Shown here: positions 36,933-49,057 of the stretch, in pieces
How positions within the stretch are numbered: position 1 is the stretch's first letter
Layout: each line of letters begins with the position of its first letter
From: Nephromyces sp. MM_2019
Lineage: Eukaryota > Apicomplexa > Aconoidasida > Nephromycida
Direction: 5' to 3'
NCBI GenBank assembly: GCA_015657535.1
Contig: JADHZB010000648.1
Span: 1 to 53,191 of the forward strand
DNA length: 53,191 nucleotides
Translations under genes and position numbers: made by a program
The notes under the pieces: model-generated
What the model was told of the DNA's origin: nothing
Databases searched by the model: none
Seen by the model: the letters and a program-made list of their open reading frames with translations, nothing else

Positions 36933-39320
36933 CTATTCAGTTAAAATATGAAATTCAGAATTAGGATTAACAGATAATTCTTGATTTTCAGTGTTGCTCC
37001 ATCCCGTCCATCTATCTTTCAAGCTTCTTTCACGATCAGAAGCTGAAACAAAATTTTAATTATGCATTTATTATTTTATATTCATCTAATTGTTTTTCAA
37101 TTACCTGAAGTTGAGTCCTCTGTGTTGGATTCTTCTGCTTTATCGACAAGCTTTGAAAAGGGTGTAATTGATTGATTTTCAATTTGAATTTCCTTAGGGA
37201 TTAGGAAAATTAAACTCAATGGTAGAAGATTTGTAACTGTGCATATAATTATCAAAATACTCAAATTTGTAAAATTTTGAGAGGTTATCCCAAGTATCTG
37301 AATTAGAATAGATCAAACCATTAACACAATAGCAGAGTAGCTTACAATTAACTTTATATACTAACAGCTGTAACTCCAGCAGACATTAGTGATCCTATAC
37401 CAAGTCCTAAATTATACGAAGACAGTATAAAAGAATAAATTGTTGACTCCAAACCTGGAGGGCAGAGCCTAGCTGCTAATACCAACACGGGCATTGCTTG
37501 GAATTCCCCTATAACAAAAGATATCAGAATATTTTATATATATGTTGAATCTAATTAATTAAATTTATTTACCAATAAATTCCATCAACACAGTATCAGT
37601 AACAACAAAGGCAGAGTCTGGGATGCCTAGCCTAAGATTCCATCTTTGAACTCTGATATCAGATTCAATTAGATTTTATATCTATATATATTGATTATAA
37701 ATGAAATTTAAAATCTCTTACAATATGCATGGGAGTAAGCAAAAGGGAGTAACGATTATCGTAGAAAAAATCAGTAATTTTCGAATACATATTTTACTGA
37801 ACAACCACATATATGCAAGAATTCCAAACAAGCTAGCTATAGATTGAAATAGCGCCATTCTTCCTAGCAATTCAGAACTGAACTTTAATTGATTAGTCAT
37901 GAAGTAAAACATAACTGCCCCAGCCGAAGGTGTACACTAATATAATAGAAATTAGAAATGAGTACAATAATCTAATTAAGAATCCTTTTAATTCTTTTGT
38001 TATTATACCATCATTAAAAAGATAAATAGAGTAGAATTAAGTAACACTGGTTCCTTGACAACTTCTAGCAAATTCAAAAGCTGTTGCTTAAGTGGTCGAA
38101 TTTTAACTTTAGGCTCCTCCATAAAAAGTGATGCTACTAAAACTGATAGTGGTAGGAAGGTAGCAATCAAGAAAATATGCTAAAAAAATCAAGGATAAAA
38201 AGTTGACATTTAATTTATGTTAAAACATTCAGCAATTTTCTGTAAATTATTTTACTTGTTTTTGCATATATGCTAGTAACATCCCAGATAGATATGACAT
38301 AACAGCAAAGCTCAATTTTCTAAATGCAAAAAATGTAGAAACTGTTTTAGCCGCTCCATCTCCAGATGGATCTAATCGTCCAGCTTCAACGACAAGAGCC
38401 TCTCCAATAACATTGCACATCTATTTTTAAAAAAAGTTGGGATATAATTAGCTTAAATTGTGTTAATCTTCTATGGAAATTAAACTTACAGCAGACCCTG
38501 TAAAATATAATAAAAGTAAAAGTGTTGTTGCCCACATCCCTAAGAATCCCACTAAACCAATCCCGACTGTTGAGATTACACATAAAAATGATCCAAAAAT
38601 AATATAACTTTTCCTCCTATACCCAAATAGAGGAAAATTATCGGATAAAATTGCCCATGCTGGCTTAATGGTCCAAGGCAAACGAAGTGATGCCAATATA
38701 AATCCCAGCAAAGCTGTATTATAATTCGATGATTACTTAAAAACAATTTTTAATAAAAAGCAAGAATCATACCTGGATCTATATGAAAATCATCCTTGTA
38801 AAGATACATTATAGCAAGGCTACATAAAACCTCGACTCCTTGTAGCATAGCTGTAAGAATTATGAAGACTCTACATTTTTAAGAGACCCCCTAAACTAAA
38901 CAAGAAATTACCTATCAAACAGGACACTATCTTATTGGTATCCCAACATGGTTTTTCTGAGTGCTTTAAGCAATTTTTCCTTAATCCTTTAACATTTGAA
39001 TTTTCATTTTCATCGTTAGAATCAACATCACTGCTCCAAAATGGCTCATCTTGAGAAGCTCTAATATTATTTTTAAATAAAGGGCCATCTTCAAAGGCAC
39101 CATCATCGATTGAGTCTAAATATAAAGCAATAAATTCAAATTATTTTGCATTTCATCCAAGCATTAATTATACAAAAATAATATTTTGACTTTTACCTTT
39201 TTTGTCGTCATGCCTAGCTTGAATTTGCCCTAAAACATCATATTTATAATTGGTGGAAACATGTCGTGTTCTCGTGTTCCGAGCAAGATTAACCTTTCCA
39301 ACAACTTTACTCTTATGCAT
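36933..39320 (-). CDS. BT1-family folate/biopterin transporter
   Basis: Major-facilitator-like membrane carrier of the FBT/BT1 family, known for folate and pterin uptake in protists and plants. Eleven exons (high to low): 39320-39197, 39115-38912, 38850-38773, 38713-38490, 38420-38256, 38179-38009, 37936-37722, 37652-37573, 37508-37366, 37297-37105 and 37042-36933 (TAG). They total 1707 nt, giving 568 aa. A hydrophilic N-terminus of about 90 residues precedes the membrane region. The family hallmark is present: LRLPWTIKPAWAILSD followed by FPLFGYRRKSYI. Further family blocks are NVIGEALVVEA, CTPSAGAVMFYFMTNQLKF, MPVLVLAARLCPPG and the last hydrophobic segment before a polar tail. Multiple strongly hydrophobic segments fit about 12 spans. 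Substrate cannot be read from sequence. Folate would be relevant because 10-formyl-THF feeds purine synthesis. Confidence 0.92.
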
Positions 39321-41791
39321 TTTCGCTTTGCCACTAATGATTAATACTCAGCATTTTCTTTTTAAAGGATGTTCTCTTGTATAAATTTAATGTTGGTAAA
39401 TATTTCTTATAATTCATAAGCCAATTTAATCAGAATTTTGCGCAGTGAACGTTTTTAAAAATCCTATTAAGGTAAAATTTTAAGTTAAATGATCTTTCAA
39501 GTAGCTAAGTTTTTATGGTTTGATTATATAGTTAAAGACTTTCCAATTGCTTGTTGCTAATAGTCAAAATTAATTATTTTTATATAAGCAATCTGAATGT
39601 GAAGTTTATTAAAGCTAGACTGAGTTAATAATAAAGATATTCATAAAAGCTCTTTAATTCGGATGTATTTTAACGCTTTTTCTAAGTTTACCCATTTATG
39701 AAAAAAATGATTTAGTTAGATTTTGAAAATATTTTCATAAATGCCTGTAAGGTTGATTTTTTTAAATGTTAATGTAATTATCTAGCTTTGAATATGTTGA
39801 TACTTTTTGGTTTAACTTGATAATTCAGGGGGTTAATAATTGTTAATTCCATGAGAATAAGAGATTATGATTTAGTTGATTTTCGAAATTACTGTGTAAT
39901 TTTGTTTCTATGTCAAAAAATTTTGTCAATTACTCCCCATAAAGAGCTAAACATAGATCGCCTGGGCTATGATGAAATAGATTTATACAATTAACTAGCC
40001 CACAAAATATTACCTTAATTAGACTTGTGCTTTCATTTTTAATTCAAGCTATTCTTTTGAATAATTTTTTTTATGGTTTCTAGCTTATTAAATTATTTAA
40101 GGAATAACAAGTGTGTCACTTCTAGCTAAAATTTTTAGGTATTAATTGATAATAATGCTACTTTATTAATAGTTCTTTGTGTATGATAATAAATATGTAA
40201 TTTTAATAATTTTAAAAGAAAATTTTACTTAACAAATTAGTAATTAATCAATGAGCTTAGGTATAATTTTATAATTACTAGAATGTGAAATTTTAAAATA
40301 TACTTTAAAACCATTGAAGCCGGTTAGAGATGATTAATTCTATTATATAAATAATTAAACTATAGAATTTGTTTACTAAACATTTGTTACTGAACATTCA
40401 ATAAGTAAAAATTTCATAACATTAATTACCTAATTAGCCCTTCATAGTCAGAAAGAATAATTTATGGAAGGTTAAAAAAAATTTCAAGCGACTTTTGTTT
40501 GTTACACAAGGATTTATCAGAATTTGAAGTTGTTACTAGATTAAACTTATATCTAGTTTATAGGTTAAAGTGTTTTTTCCCAAAGCTGAAAGGAAACTAG
40601 TACATATTCATAACTAAAAAAATAAGCCTTAAACGTCTTCAAGTTGAAAATTTACAATTTTGGTGTTTGATCCTGCTTAATTTATACATAAGATTTAAAA
40701 TGATTAACAGCTTATTTAAGTTTATTCGCCGACATTTTTACTCTGGTTATTAAAGTGTTGATAAGAAAAAAGCAATATGAAATTATTTAAAATCAGTTTT
40801 AATAGACACAAATATTAAATTCGTTGAGTAAAATCTTGGCTTTTGTTATTAATAGCACTGATGTAAAATTCTAACGAGTATTATTTCGCTGATTGGGCTT
40901 ATACATTGTGGTTAAACTTATTGGTTTGTGTCTATAGCCCCAGACCAAACAAAAACCCTTTGAAAAGATAAAATAATAAAACTCTTTGGTGAAAACTACT
41001 CAGTTAGGCAATACATATCCTTGGCTTACCTGTTGTAAATGAACATATAAACACGCATACCTAGTGTGAAAAGGGTGGATAAATAGACATGAGATATTGG
41101 CAACCAAGAATTTTGTGAAGGCTTGATTGATAATCACAGTGAAACCTGAAATTATTGTTATTTGCAAATCATTCTGAATCATGTACCTTAAGACATTGCA
41201 GGAAACATAATTCAAGTGTGTTATGATAAGCAAATAAGCGGCGTGAATGATCGTTAAGTCTTGTGGATTTTTATACGTTAACAATTGGAATTTATAACTG
41301 AGCTAGTAGCTCAATAATTTATGAAAAAATCTAAAACTTGAGCGTTTTAATTCAGAACTTCGGAAATAGTCGATTTTTCATGTTCAGTTGTTCCGAACAT
41401 ATTTATAATTTTTCATTTATTTTTTTTTCATCTAAACCCTCGAGTTTATTTGATTGTAAATAATTTACCTTAGGGATAGAACTTTAATCGAAATAACTTT
41501 TGTTTTAATGAACTAAAGAATCATCGTAAATTGTCTTCGATTTTAAGATTTTTATTAGCTCGATGAAATGTATATTTATTAATTAAAATTCAATATAACT
41601 TTGAAAACCATATCAGTTTTACTTCAATTATGATTAGGGGAATACTTAAAATGAAGATATCCTCCCTAAATAAGAAAGCCTCCTCAAATTATATGTAACA
41701 ATATAGATATAGAATTTTTTAGAACGGCTTTTCACCAATTATAAAAAATCCACTTTTAGTTTTGATAGTCATTCATTACAGCTTTTAAATA
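39321..41791. promoter_or_regulatory. 2.5 kb divergent region between BT1 transporter and ERD2-like gene
   Basis: AT-rich spacer that must hold two promoters. No gene, structured repeat or motif I can support; the 94-codon minus-strand frame at 41000-41284 has no recognisable features. Confidence 0.5.
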
Positions 41792-42754
41792 ATGGAGGTT
41801 TGGCTATTTATTCTTGGCTACATTATCCAGTTTGCTGGATCTTTCATTTTACTAACTAAAATTTATCAGCAAAAGTCAGTATACGGATTATCAATAGATA
41901 CACAGATATGTTACGTTTTATCAACATTTGCCCGATGCTTCTGGTCATTCGAAACCAGGTTGATTGAGGTAAGCTTTATTATAAAATAGATTATGCATTA
42001 AGCCTACAGAATATTCTAAGTAGTAGCTCTTGTCAAACTTGTTAAAATATTTATTTTCACTATAACTCATCTTCAGAATGCTCTATCGTATTTGGAAATG
42101 TTGACAAGCCTAACTTCAGTTATCATGCTTACTTATGCCATTTATTCTTATCGATATACATGTACCAATAAAACATGGTGGCCATTTAAATCACACAATC
42201 TAATTTTAGGTAAAGATACATTCAATAAAAAAGCAATCATTTTAACGGCAATAATCTAATTTTGCAGTATCTATTATATTGGCCACCCTCTTCCATCCTG
42301 GACCAAAGAGATGGTCAATTCAGATCTTAGTTGCATTTACCATATATCTAGAAGCTATAGCTCTAATCCCCCAACTTCATCTTATGCACAATATCATAGA
42401 GGTAAAACCCCAATATTTCAATCCCAATATTTTATATAATACTTTAAAAATTTTTTTTTGAATACTATCAAAATAGATTGAATCTTTGACTTCCCACTAT
42501 GTTGGACTTTTAATTATATCAAGAATAACCAGATTATTTTTTTGGATAAATCTTTTTATCAATGGTATTTTCCTCAATTTATAATAAGATCTTTTACATA
42601 TAAGTATATAAACATTTCTTCATCAGGTGAGACTTTTATAGGACTATTTCTGGCTGACCTATTTCACAGCTTATGCTCTGCTGATTATTTCTTCTTGTGG
42701 TGTAGCAAGCTTAGTCACGGTGGAACATTATTATACAAAATTCCAAACAATTGA
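41792..42754 (+). CDS. ERD2-like (K/HDEL receptor family) membrane protein
   Basis: ERD2 proteins cycle between Golgi and ER to return soluble ER residents. Exons 41792-41968, 42077-42209, 42268-42401, 42477-42564 and 42627-42754 (TGA); 660 nt, 219 aa, close to the usual 212. It is hydrophobic throughout, with about seven segments. Family marks: KSVYGLSIDTQ near residue 30 (GIS..Q in ERD2), FARCFW (the Arg47 position), HPGPKRW, and YLEAIALIPQLHLM, the strongest signature (YLESVAILPQL in human). Aligned by eye, the Arg5 and Arg169 positions that help bind the retention peptide appear to be Leu, while the Arg47 and Arg159 positions are kept. This may therefore be the divergent ERD2-like paralogue and not the main receptor. 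It precedes the IQ-motif gene on the same strand. Confidence 0.85.
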
Positions 42755-43286
42755 TTGCATACCACAATTTCGTCTGCTATGTTGATTTATTTACGTAACT
42801 AACAAAATTTTCTTTTATCGATAATTTTTAATTTATAGCTTCTCAAATGAAACTAAAATCTAATTTTTTAAACAAATTTTTCTCATGTTATAATCCTAAT
42901 TATATATATATAGCTTGATTTCGAAATAATTTCTTATTATTTTCTAATCACAACATTGATTTATCTCAGAATAATAAAATTTTTTTTAAGATAGGTATGG
43001 ATGGGTTATCTATGTTTTTATTCAAATTTTTCAAAAACCATTTTTGATTATATTGTTATCAATAAAATTTCAAAAAGCCTTGTTTTAAAGACCAGAAAAT
43101 ATATAATTTATTTTATTTAGAACCAGATATTCTTAAACTCAGCTATTACTTACTAAAATGAATCAAAATTTTACTTGAATGAAGCAACAAGTTTTAACAA
43201 GCTTTGGATCCATATAGATCTAAACCCTTCTAATATATAATTAATGTTGGAAATAAAATGATTTGAAAACTTCAATTAATTTTTTA
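42755..43286. other. Short spacer, AT-rich
   Basis: 532 bp between two tandem plus-strand genes with nothing recognisable. An upstream exon of the IQ-motif gene could be hidden here, but I find none. Confidence 0.5.
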
Positions 43287-44069
43287 ATGATGCATAAAAA
43301 ATTTCATAGAGATTCTCAAACAACGGGAAATAATCCAAGCGTTTCAATAAATGTGGCATGTTTCAAAATTACACAAACTCCAACAAAAGGGTTGTATATC
43401 TCTTCAAATAATGATGGATTTTTACAACCCGGGAAATTCATTGAATGGGACGATGATTTATTAACAAAAATACCAAGAGTAATAACTATTCAAAAACATT
43501 GGAGAGGGTACCTATGTAGAAAAAAACTGAAAAAAAGAGGAAGAAATACAGATAATTTTCCTAGCGAGTCGGACAGGGTCAATGATAGCACTGACTTACA
43601 GGATATTGATAGTTTTATGTTTAACTTGAAGCTACATAGCGCATTTACTAATGCTGAAGTAAATAAAAGCACACCTAAAAAAAAATTAGAAAATGTCCAA
43701 AAGCTTTCTAAAATCGATCGTATCATATATTCTTTTGAGAAGGAATACATTCTACCAAAACGAATCAAATTAACTAATAATCAAGTTGTACAAGTTATCA
43801 AGGATTATGATCAAAATATTAAGCAGTTGATTGACTGCTATGATGCATTGAAAAATGCAAATCGAAAAGATCATACCATGACTGCTTTTAAGAGTATCCA
43901 AAAAACTTTGGTCGATTTGGATAATTTTGAAGCAAAGAGTGTTAATGATTTAATTGAGACAGCTAAGTTATTACTTTACTCTAATAGACCCTTCCGAAGT
44001 TTAAAAACAATTGAAACTAGAATTAAGATCTACTTAATAAATATTATACGCAAACTAAACTCTGGTTAA
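43287..44069 (+). CDS. IQ-motif protein, intronless (260 aa)
   Basis: Unidentified apart from one calmodulin-binding IQ motif at about residues 69-85: TIQKHWRGYLCRKK, matching IQxxxRGxxxR, followed by a basic stretch (KLKKRGR). The rest is charged and helical: residues 130-260 contain KIDRIIYSFEKEYILPKRIK and NDLIETAKLLLYSN, with no membrane segment. The start is the first of two adjacent Met codons (ATGATG at 43287); the open frame extends 8 codons further up without a Met. A single 783-nt exon is unusual beside neighbours of 5 to 17 exons, so either it is really intronless or it is the last exon of a longer gene. A likely ligand is calmodulin or a myosin light chain. Confidence 0.75.
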   Translation: MMHKKFHRDSQTTGNNPSVSINVACFKITQTPTKGLYISSNNDGFLQPGKFIEWDDDLLTKIPRVITIQKHWRGYLCRKKLKKRGRNTDNFPSESDRVNDSTDLQDIDSFMFNLKLHSAFTNAEVNKSTPKKKLENVQKLSKIDRIIYSFEKEYILPKRIKLTNNQVVQVIKDYDQNIKQLIDCYDALKNANRKDHTMTAFKSIQKTLVDLDNFEAKSVNDLIETAKLLLYSNRPFRSLKTIETRIKIYLINIIRKLNSG

Positions 44070-44406
44070 GGTTATTAGATTAAAATTTTATATATACTAG
44101 GATCTTTATTGTGTAAGGGCTAGTACTTGGAGTGAAAATAATTCTTGTCTATTAATAACAATTTCAAACTTTAATTAATGAAAAAATAAACAAGAATTAT
44201 TTGTAAATCTTAAATTATAGCTTTATTGGTAACTTGATAAACTAGAGTACTTGCATCTTAAGTTAAAATAAAGTATAACATGCTTAAAATATCAAGAAAA
44301 GTGTCATCGTAATAACTGAAACAGAAAGTAATTTAATTTTATGTATGTACAAGAAATTTCCAGAGACGAGAATTGAGAAAGCTAGTTATTATTATTTTAT
44401 TAGGGA
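44070..44406. other. Short spacer, nothing seen
   Basis: 337 bp of AT-rich DNA between tandem genes, with no recognisable feature. Confidence 0.5.
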
Positions 44407-45946
44407 ATGTTGAAATATCAAAGTTGTAATATGATGAATCAATATTATACTGGCATTCTTGTTGAGGGATTTTTGTTTCTAAATGTTTTAATAGCTCATA
44501 ACATTGCTTATGTGTATTGCCAAGCTTTTCCAAATGGTGCAGTAGTGAGCCCAAGTGTAGCACCAATGCCATTAATTGCTCCACCAACGCATAATTTATT
44601 AACACCTGGTGGACTATTGTCGAATTTGGGGACGGGCTTAATAAGTAATATTATTGGGGGCCCGGTTGCACAGCCGAACCAAAATATGCAATATAATCCA
44701 ATGGCAATGGCGAACCCTTCAAATTTTAATGTTCAGCAAAAGGGGCCCTTAGATGCACCTTCTATTGTTGGACACAATGGTCCACTAACAATGGATCAAA
44801 AGGATCAAATGGAAGCTATTATCGGGGCAGAGGAAAACGAGAATGATATATTAGGTAATATATTTATATTTATGATTCTGATTGTTTCAAAATTTTTAAT
44901 ATATGACTCTAGAATTACAAAAGGAAAGCAAAGAAATTAACGAGTGAGCTTTATGAGAATCAAAGGCTTAAATAAAACTTTTCCCAGTAATTATAAAAAA
45001 GCTGAAAAACAACTAGAAGGTAGATTTAATCTCATTCTTTTTCTCGATTAAAAATAAATTCATAGGTCCAATCAAACTCAAGACTTTGGCTCTAAAATCT
45101 TCACGTGATAGGATAATAAAAAAATTAGCAGAACTATCCAAAAAGCTGCGGATGGAATACGATAAGCAAAACCCAGGTAAAAGGGACGTAGAATGTAAGA
45201 GGGCCTAAGTCTAAATTGAAAGCCTTATATACCTAGGATTGAAAAATAAGCCACTAATACTTATAGCTAAAACTAAAGACGATGAGCTGCGTGTGCAAAC
45301 CAATCAAGTAGATGCTGAGGGTAGTAGCACATTTATCAAAGTATTGTAAATTGTGAAATAAAATTCTATCCTCGATTGGCTCAGGTCATTTAGATTCGAT
45401 TCACGGGATTAATAGTCCATGTAATAATGTTGGAGATTTTAAACAAAATTATTAGTAAGTTCCCAGGCGCCCTTTTCCATCAATCAAGAAGAGCACAAGA
45501 AGTAGCATTAAAGTAAAATTATATGAATAATAAAGATTCTTGTCCTATAGATAATCATATTAGGGATTCATCTAAGAAGGATTTTCAATCAGAAGTCGAG
45601 GTTTTAAATAACATGGGTGCTGAAGGTACATAGATTCATTAATAATCATATAATTTTACACTGACAATTAAATTTCAACAATTTCCCAGAAAGACTAAAT
45701 TATGGTATAATGTTTATATTGCATGGATATTCATATTAAGAACACAAATTGATTATAGATACATCAATGCGATCACAATATGAAAATAAGGTAAATAAGA
45801 TCAAACTATAGTATTTTGTTAATTTACCAAATGCTTAACAGATTGAAGAAATAGAGAATGCTATAAAAGCAGCTGAAAAAGAGAATAAGATAACACAAAA
45901 AAATGAGTTCATGTTCAGTAACAATGGATTACACATATTCTTTTGA
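44407..45946 (+). CDS. Putative secreted protein: signal peptide, Pro/Gly/Asn-rich region, coiled coil
   Basis: No family recognised. Proposed exons: 44407-44854, 44913-44943, 44988-45019, 45066-45176, 45237-45320, 45385-45420, 45551-45625, 45690-45704 (15 nt), 45759-45790 and 45842-45946 (TGA). They total 969 nt, giving 322 aa with consistent phases. A hydrophobic segment near residues 16-37 (ILVEGFLFLNVLIAHNIAYV) ends in CQAFPNG, typical of a signal peptide; Met 1, 9 or 10 could start. Then comes a mature region rich in Pro, Gly, Asn and Met (VSPSVAPMPLIAPPTHNLL, PVAQPNQNMQYNP), then Lys/Glu-rich helical exons. An alternative exon at 45467 (GC GCC CTT ...) would join in phase after 45420 but ends at a TAA 17 codons later, giving a shorter form. 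An extracellular or parasitophorous role is possible but unproven. Confidence 0.65.
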
Positions 45947-46620
45947 ATTAGGTAATGAATTGAACTTAATTTCGTTTAAACAACATGATTTATATGTTTT
46001 AACACCGAAAATTAACAATAGTATGAATAAAATTTAAGTTTTAGGTCTCAGTGAACATTAATCTTAAATTTATAGTCAGCCAACTAGCTTATCAAAAACC
46101 ATTATGATTTGGTGGATTTCTAAATTGACTAAGTAAAATTTTGTAAGGCTGCAATTATCTATAAAAAATGTCCATGTATCATGTTTTTGTAAATAAAATT
46201 AAAAAAAAAATTTAATGCTTTAATAAATTATAATTACATCGTAGTAACTTTGATATAATTTCATTTGTCTAAGTGAATGCTCAGATCCAACTAAATTAAA
46301 AATCTCTTCACTTAGGATTCAAAGAGAAGTTTTATTACAAAAAGAATATTATAATGATTTAAATTATAGTTTTTATGTAAATTTTAATTTGTTATTTTAA
46401 TTTAAAATTGTTTGATAGATGATATTTTATCTAAAAAGTAGTTTTCTAATAAGATAAGCTTAACATTCCATTGATTTATAATATGTTATAAATTGATAGT
46501 TAACAAAATGTGAATAATATTATAAAATGACCAATCCATGTAAAAAAGCATATCTCATAACGATTTTGTTTGAGCTTCAATCCACCATAATAAATGCCTT
46601 GGTATAGTGCCTTAGGTACT
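45947..46620. other. Convergent spacer between secreted-protein gene and sirtuin
   Basis: 674 bp of AT-rich sequence between facing stop codons. No gene or motif seen. Confidence 0.6.
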
Positions 46621-47946
46621 TTAGAAGCCAAGTTGTTGGAATTGTGTAGATGCTGAATTAACCATTGTACACATATTTTTGTAGTGAGCAGTGTTAATTA
46701 TATGATCTTCTTCAGATTCATCCATGTTAAGCCAGTTCTCAGGGTTACAAAGGTATGAAAATTCAGAGTCTAAAATATTTGGTAGTCCGCTAACCTGGTG
46801 TTGAAGAGTTGCCGAGAGTTCTTCTAATTGTTTAGTATTAGGGTTAGATGGATCACTACAAGTGTCTGTTATTAGCTTGTGAGTTTCTATCAAAGAAAGA
46901 AGCTTAATAGAGCTAAACTGTTGCTTGTATAAGCTTATCAGTTTCCACATTTTGCTAACGTTTTCAAATTGTCTGTCCGTGTAGTTAAATTCAATTGTTG
47001 CTTTTGGGAATTTATTTATTGAGTATGTTAGCTTATTATCTTTTATAAATGAGCACAGTAGTGCAAAATCTGTTAAGGTAACACTGAATGAAGTTCCTAC
47101 AAAGATTATAACATCTGCTAAAAGCGTCCACTGTTTTGCTTTCATCCATTGGAAAAAAGAGTGTGAATTATATGTCTCACCAAAGGTAAGTATCATAGGC
47201 ATGCAAACACTGCTGCACACAGGGCAACTTGGTAAATTTTTTGTAGTAAGTAAGGCTGGAAACGGTCTTTGTATTGTATCATAATTGTTAAGATACTTAA
47301 TTTCATTTGACCTAATAGGCTCCTTATAACTTTTTATGCAATTTGACTTATTATTAAGGCATCTATAAAAGTCATGACTTCCATGGCCTTCTATTATGCA
47401 ATCATCTGGGGTACCAGCACACCGATGCAAACAGTCAACATTTTGTGTGATTACTTTGAATTTTGATGGTGCTGAACAACACAATCTTGCAATGCTTTCA
47501 TGAGAAAAATTAGGTTTTGCGTTGATTATGTCTTGGGTCATATGAGTTTTTTCCCAAAACGTTTTATACCTGATCAACATTATGTATAGTTAACCGATAT
47601 CAGGAGTGTGTAACTGGTACCAAAGCCTTACCAATTGGTTGGATCACTCTTAAACTTATCAATGGTACACCATTCTTCAACAAAGCTATTCCAAATGACG
47701 ATCTTTTTCTCATCTTTGTGCTTAGTATCTGCTCTATAAAGAGGAACTCCTGATTCCTCAGAAATTCCTTATAAAGAAAAACATTAAGCATAAGTGGAGG
47801 AGGTGCATGAAATATTTTTAAATCGTATATTGTGTATGAATCTAACCTGCTCCAGTAATAAATAGTACTAATTTATCACTATTTTTATTATTCAATATAT
47901 CTCGAAGCGATTCAATGCGTCTTTGAGACCTCGTGGCGAGAGGCAT
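46621..47946 (-). CDS. Sirtuin (Sir2-family NAD-dependent protein deacylase)
   Basis: NAD-dependent removal of acyl groups from lysine. Exons 47946-47847, 47767-47632 and 47569-46621 (TAA); 1185 nt, 394 aa. NAD-binding GAGISEESGVPLYRA spans the first junction (YRA where FRG is commonest, closer to the class II YR form). Also present: TQNVDCLHRCAG (usually TQNIDGLH), catalytic His in EGHGSHDFYRC, a zinc site built from CLNNKSNC and CPVCSSVC, then MPMILTFGE and ADVIIFVGTSFSV. The N-terminus is short (MPLATRSQRR) and arginine-rich, with no clear signal. After the catalytic core come about 130 residues without a recognisable domain, rich in Ser/Gln/Asn. Class cannot be fixed from the sequence alone. 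It is divergent from the PDI gene. Confidence 0.92.
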
Positions 47947-49057
47947 GATATCTTGACAAAAATATTATCCTCCCAAGAAAAAATTCTATTGTAAAGAATA
48001 TTCTTAGTCAAATACCCTAGATAGGATTTTGTAATAAGTGTAATATATTACCCATTTTAGGTAGAATGCCTAAGATTTTAGTCTTTTTTGTGTGCTAAGG
48101 AAAGTATTTATAGGTATAAGAGTTTAAATTACGATACTATATTAATAAAGCTATGTTGAAATGATTCACAAAGTCATCACCATTTTAGAATAAACTACAA
48201 GTTATTTTGTTTAATGATTGCTATGTCAAACACTAGAAATTATAGAGGAGTCTAATTGGTACTTATATGTCGTAATTTTTATATCTGAGTACTCTATTGA
48301 GTATAGTCAATCATGATATACTGGATATGTAAACACTATAATATGTACATTTAAAAATGATGCTCTTCAGGTGTAAGCTTTTTGAATTTTGTGTATAAAA
48401 ATTCAAACCTAACACAAAAATAATTAATCCATGTAAATGATCTTTTGTTACTGTTAATTGAGTACTCAAAATTAAGAAAAAAATACCACTTTTGTCTAAC
48501 ACACTAAGATAAAAAGCTTGTGTGCTTAAATTGTTAGAAACAACACAAGTTGCATCGAAAATTGAAACTCTGCTCTTCATAGCACAACTTACTTTATCTA
48601 GCACACATCGTTTTAAATCATGTGTCTATTACATTTACAGTTGCTATTTAAAGTTGCTATGCGCTGACTTAAAATGATTTTAACAAGTTTAGACAGTCAG
48701 GAGTTAGTTATAAATAGAAACAATTGGCTAACAACATTTTCCATCAATTTAGCTGACGCGTTATCCTATCATTAAGACGTTTAGAATTGAATGTTTAAAC
48801 AGCTTTTCCACACAGTGTATTTTTAATTTCTTTTTAAGACATGAAGTTATGAGTAGCTATTCAAGCAAGTGTGATTATTACTGCTTATATTATAATAACC
48901 TAAAAGCAAGCTGATTAGAAATTTAATACAAATTATAATGACCAACAATGGGATTCAAATCATTTATAATTTAAATTTAACAATAAAATTATTCTAATCA
49001 CTTTCTATTCTAAGCTTCAATCACCCAAAACAACTGTGTATCCATACATTCGAAATA
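47947..49057. promoter_or_regulatory. Divergent region between sirtuin and PDI
   Basis: 1.1 kb between two divergent starts, so presumably both promoters. AT-rich; a 97-codon minus frame at 48311 shows no recognisable domain. No specific element identified. Confidence 0.5.

Noticed and set aside
41000..41284. 94-codon minus-strand frame in the BT1/ERD2-like gap
   Set aside because: No motif, no start context and no exon-like borders; composition like surrounding non-coding DNA.
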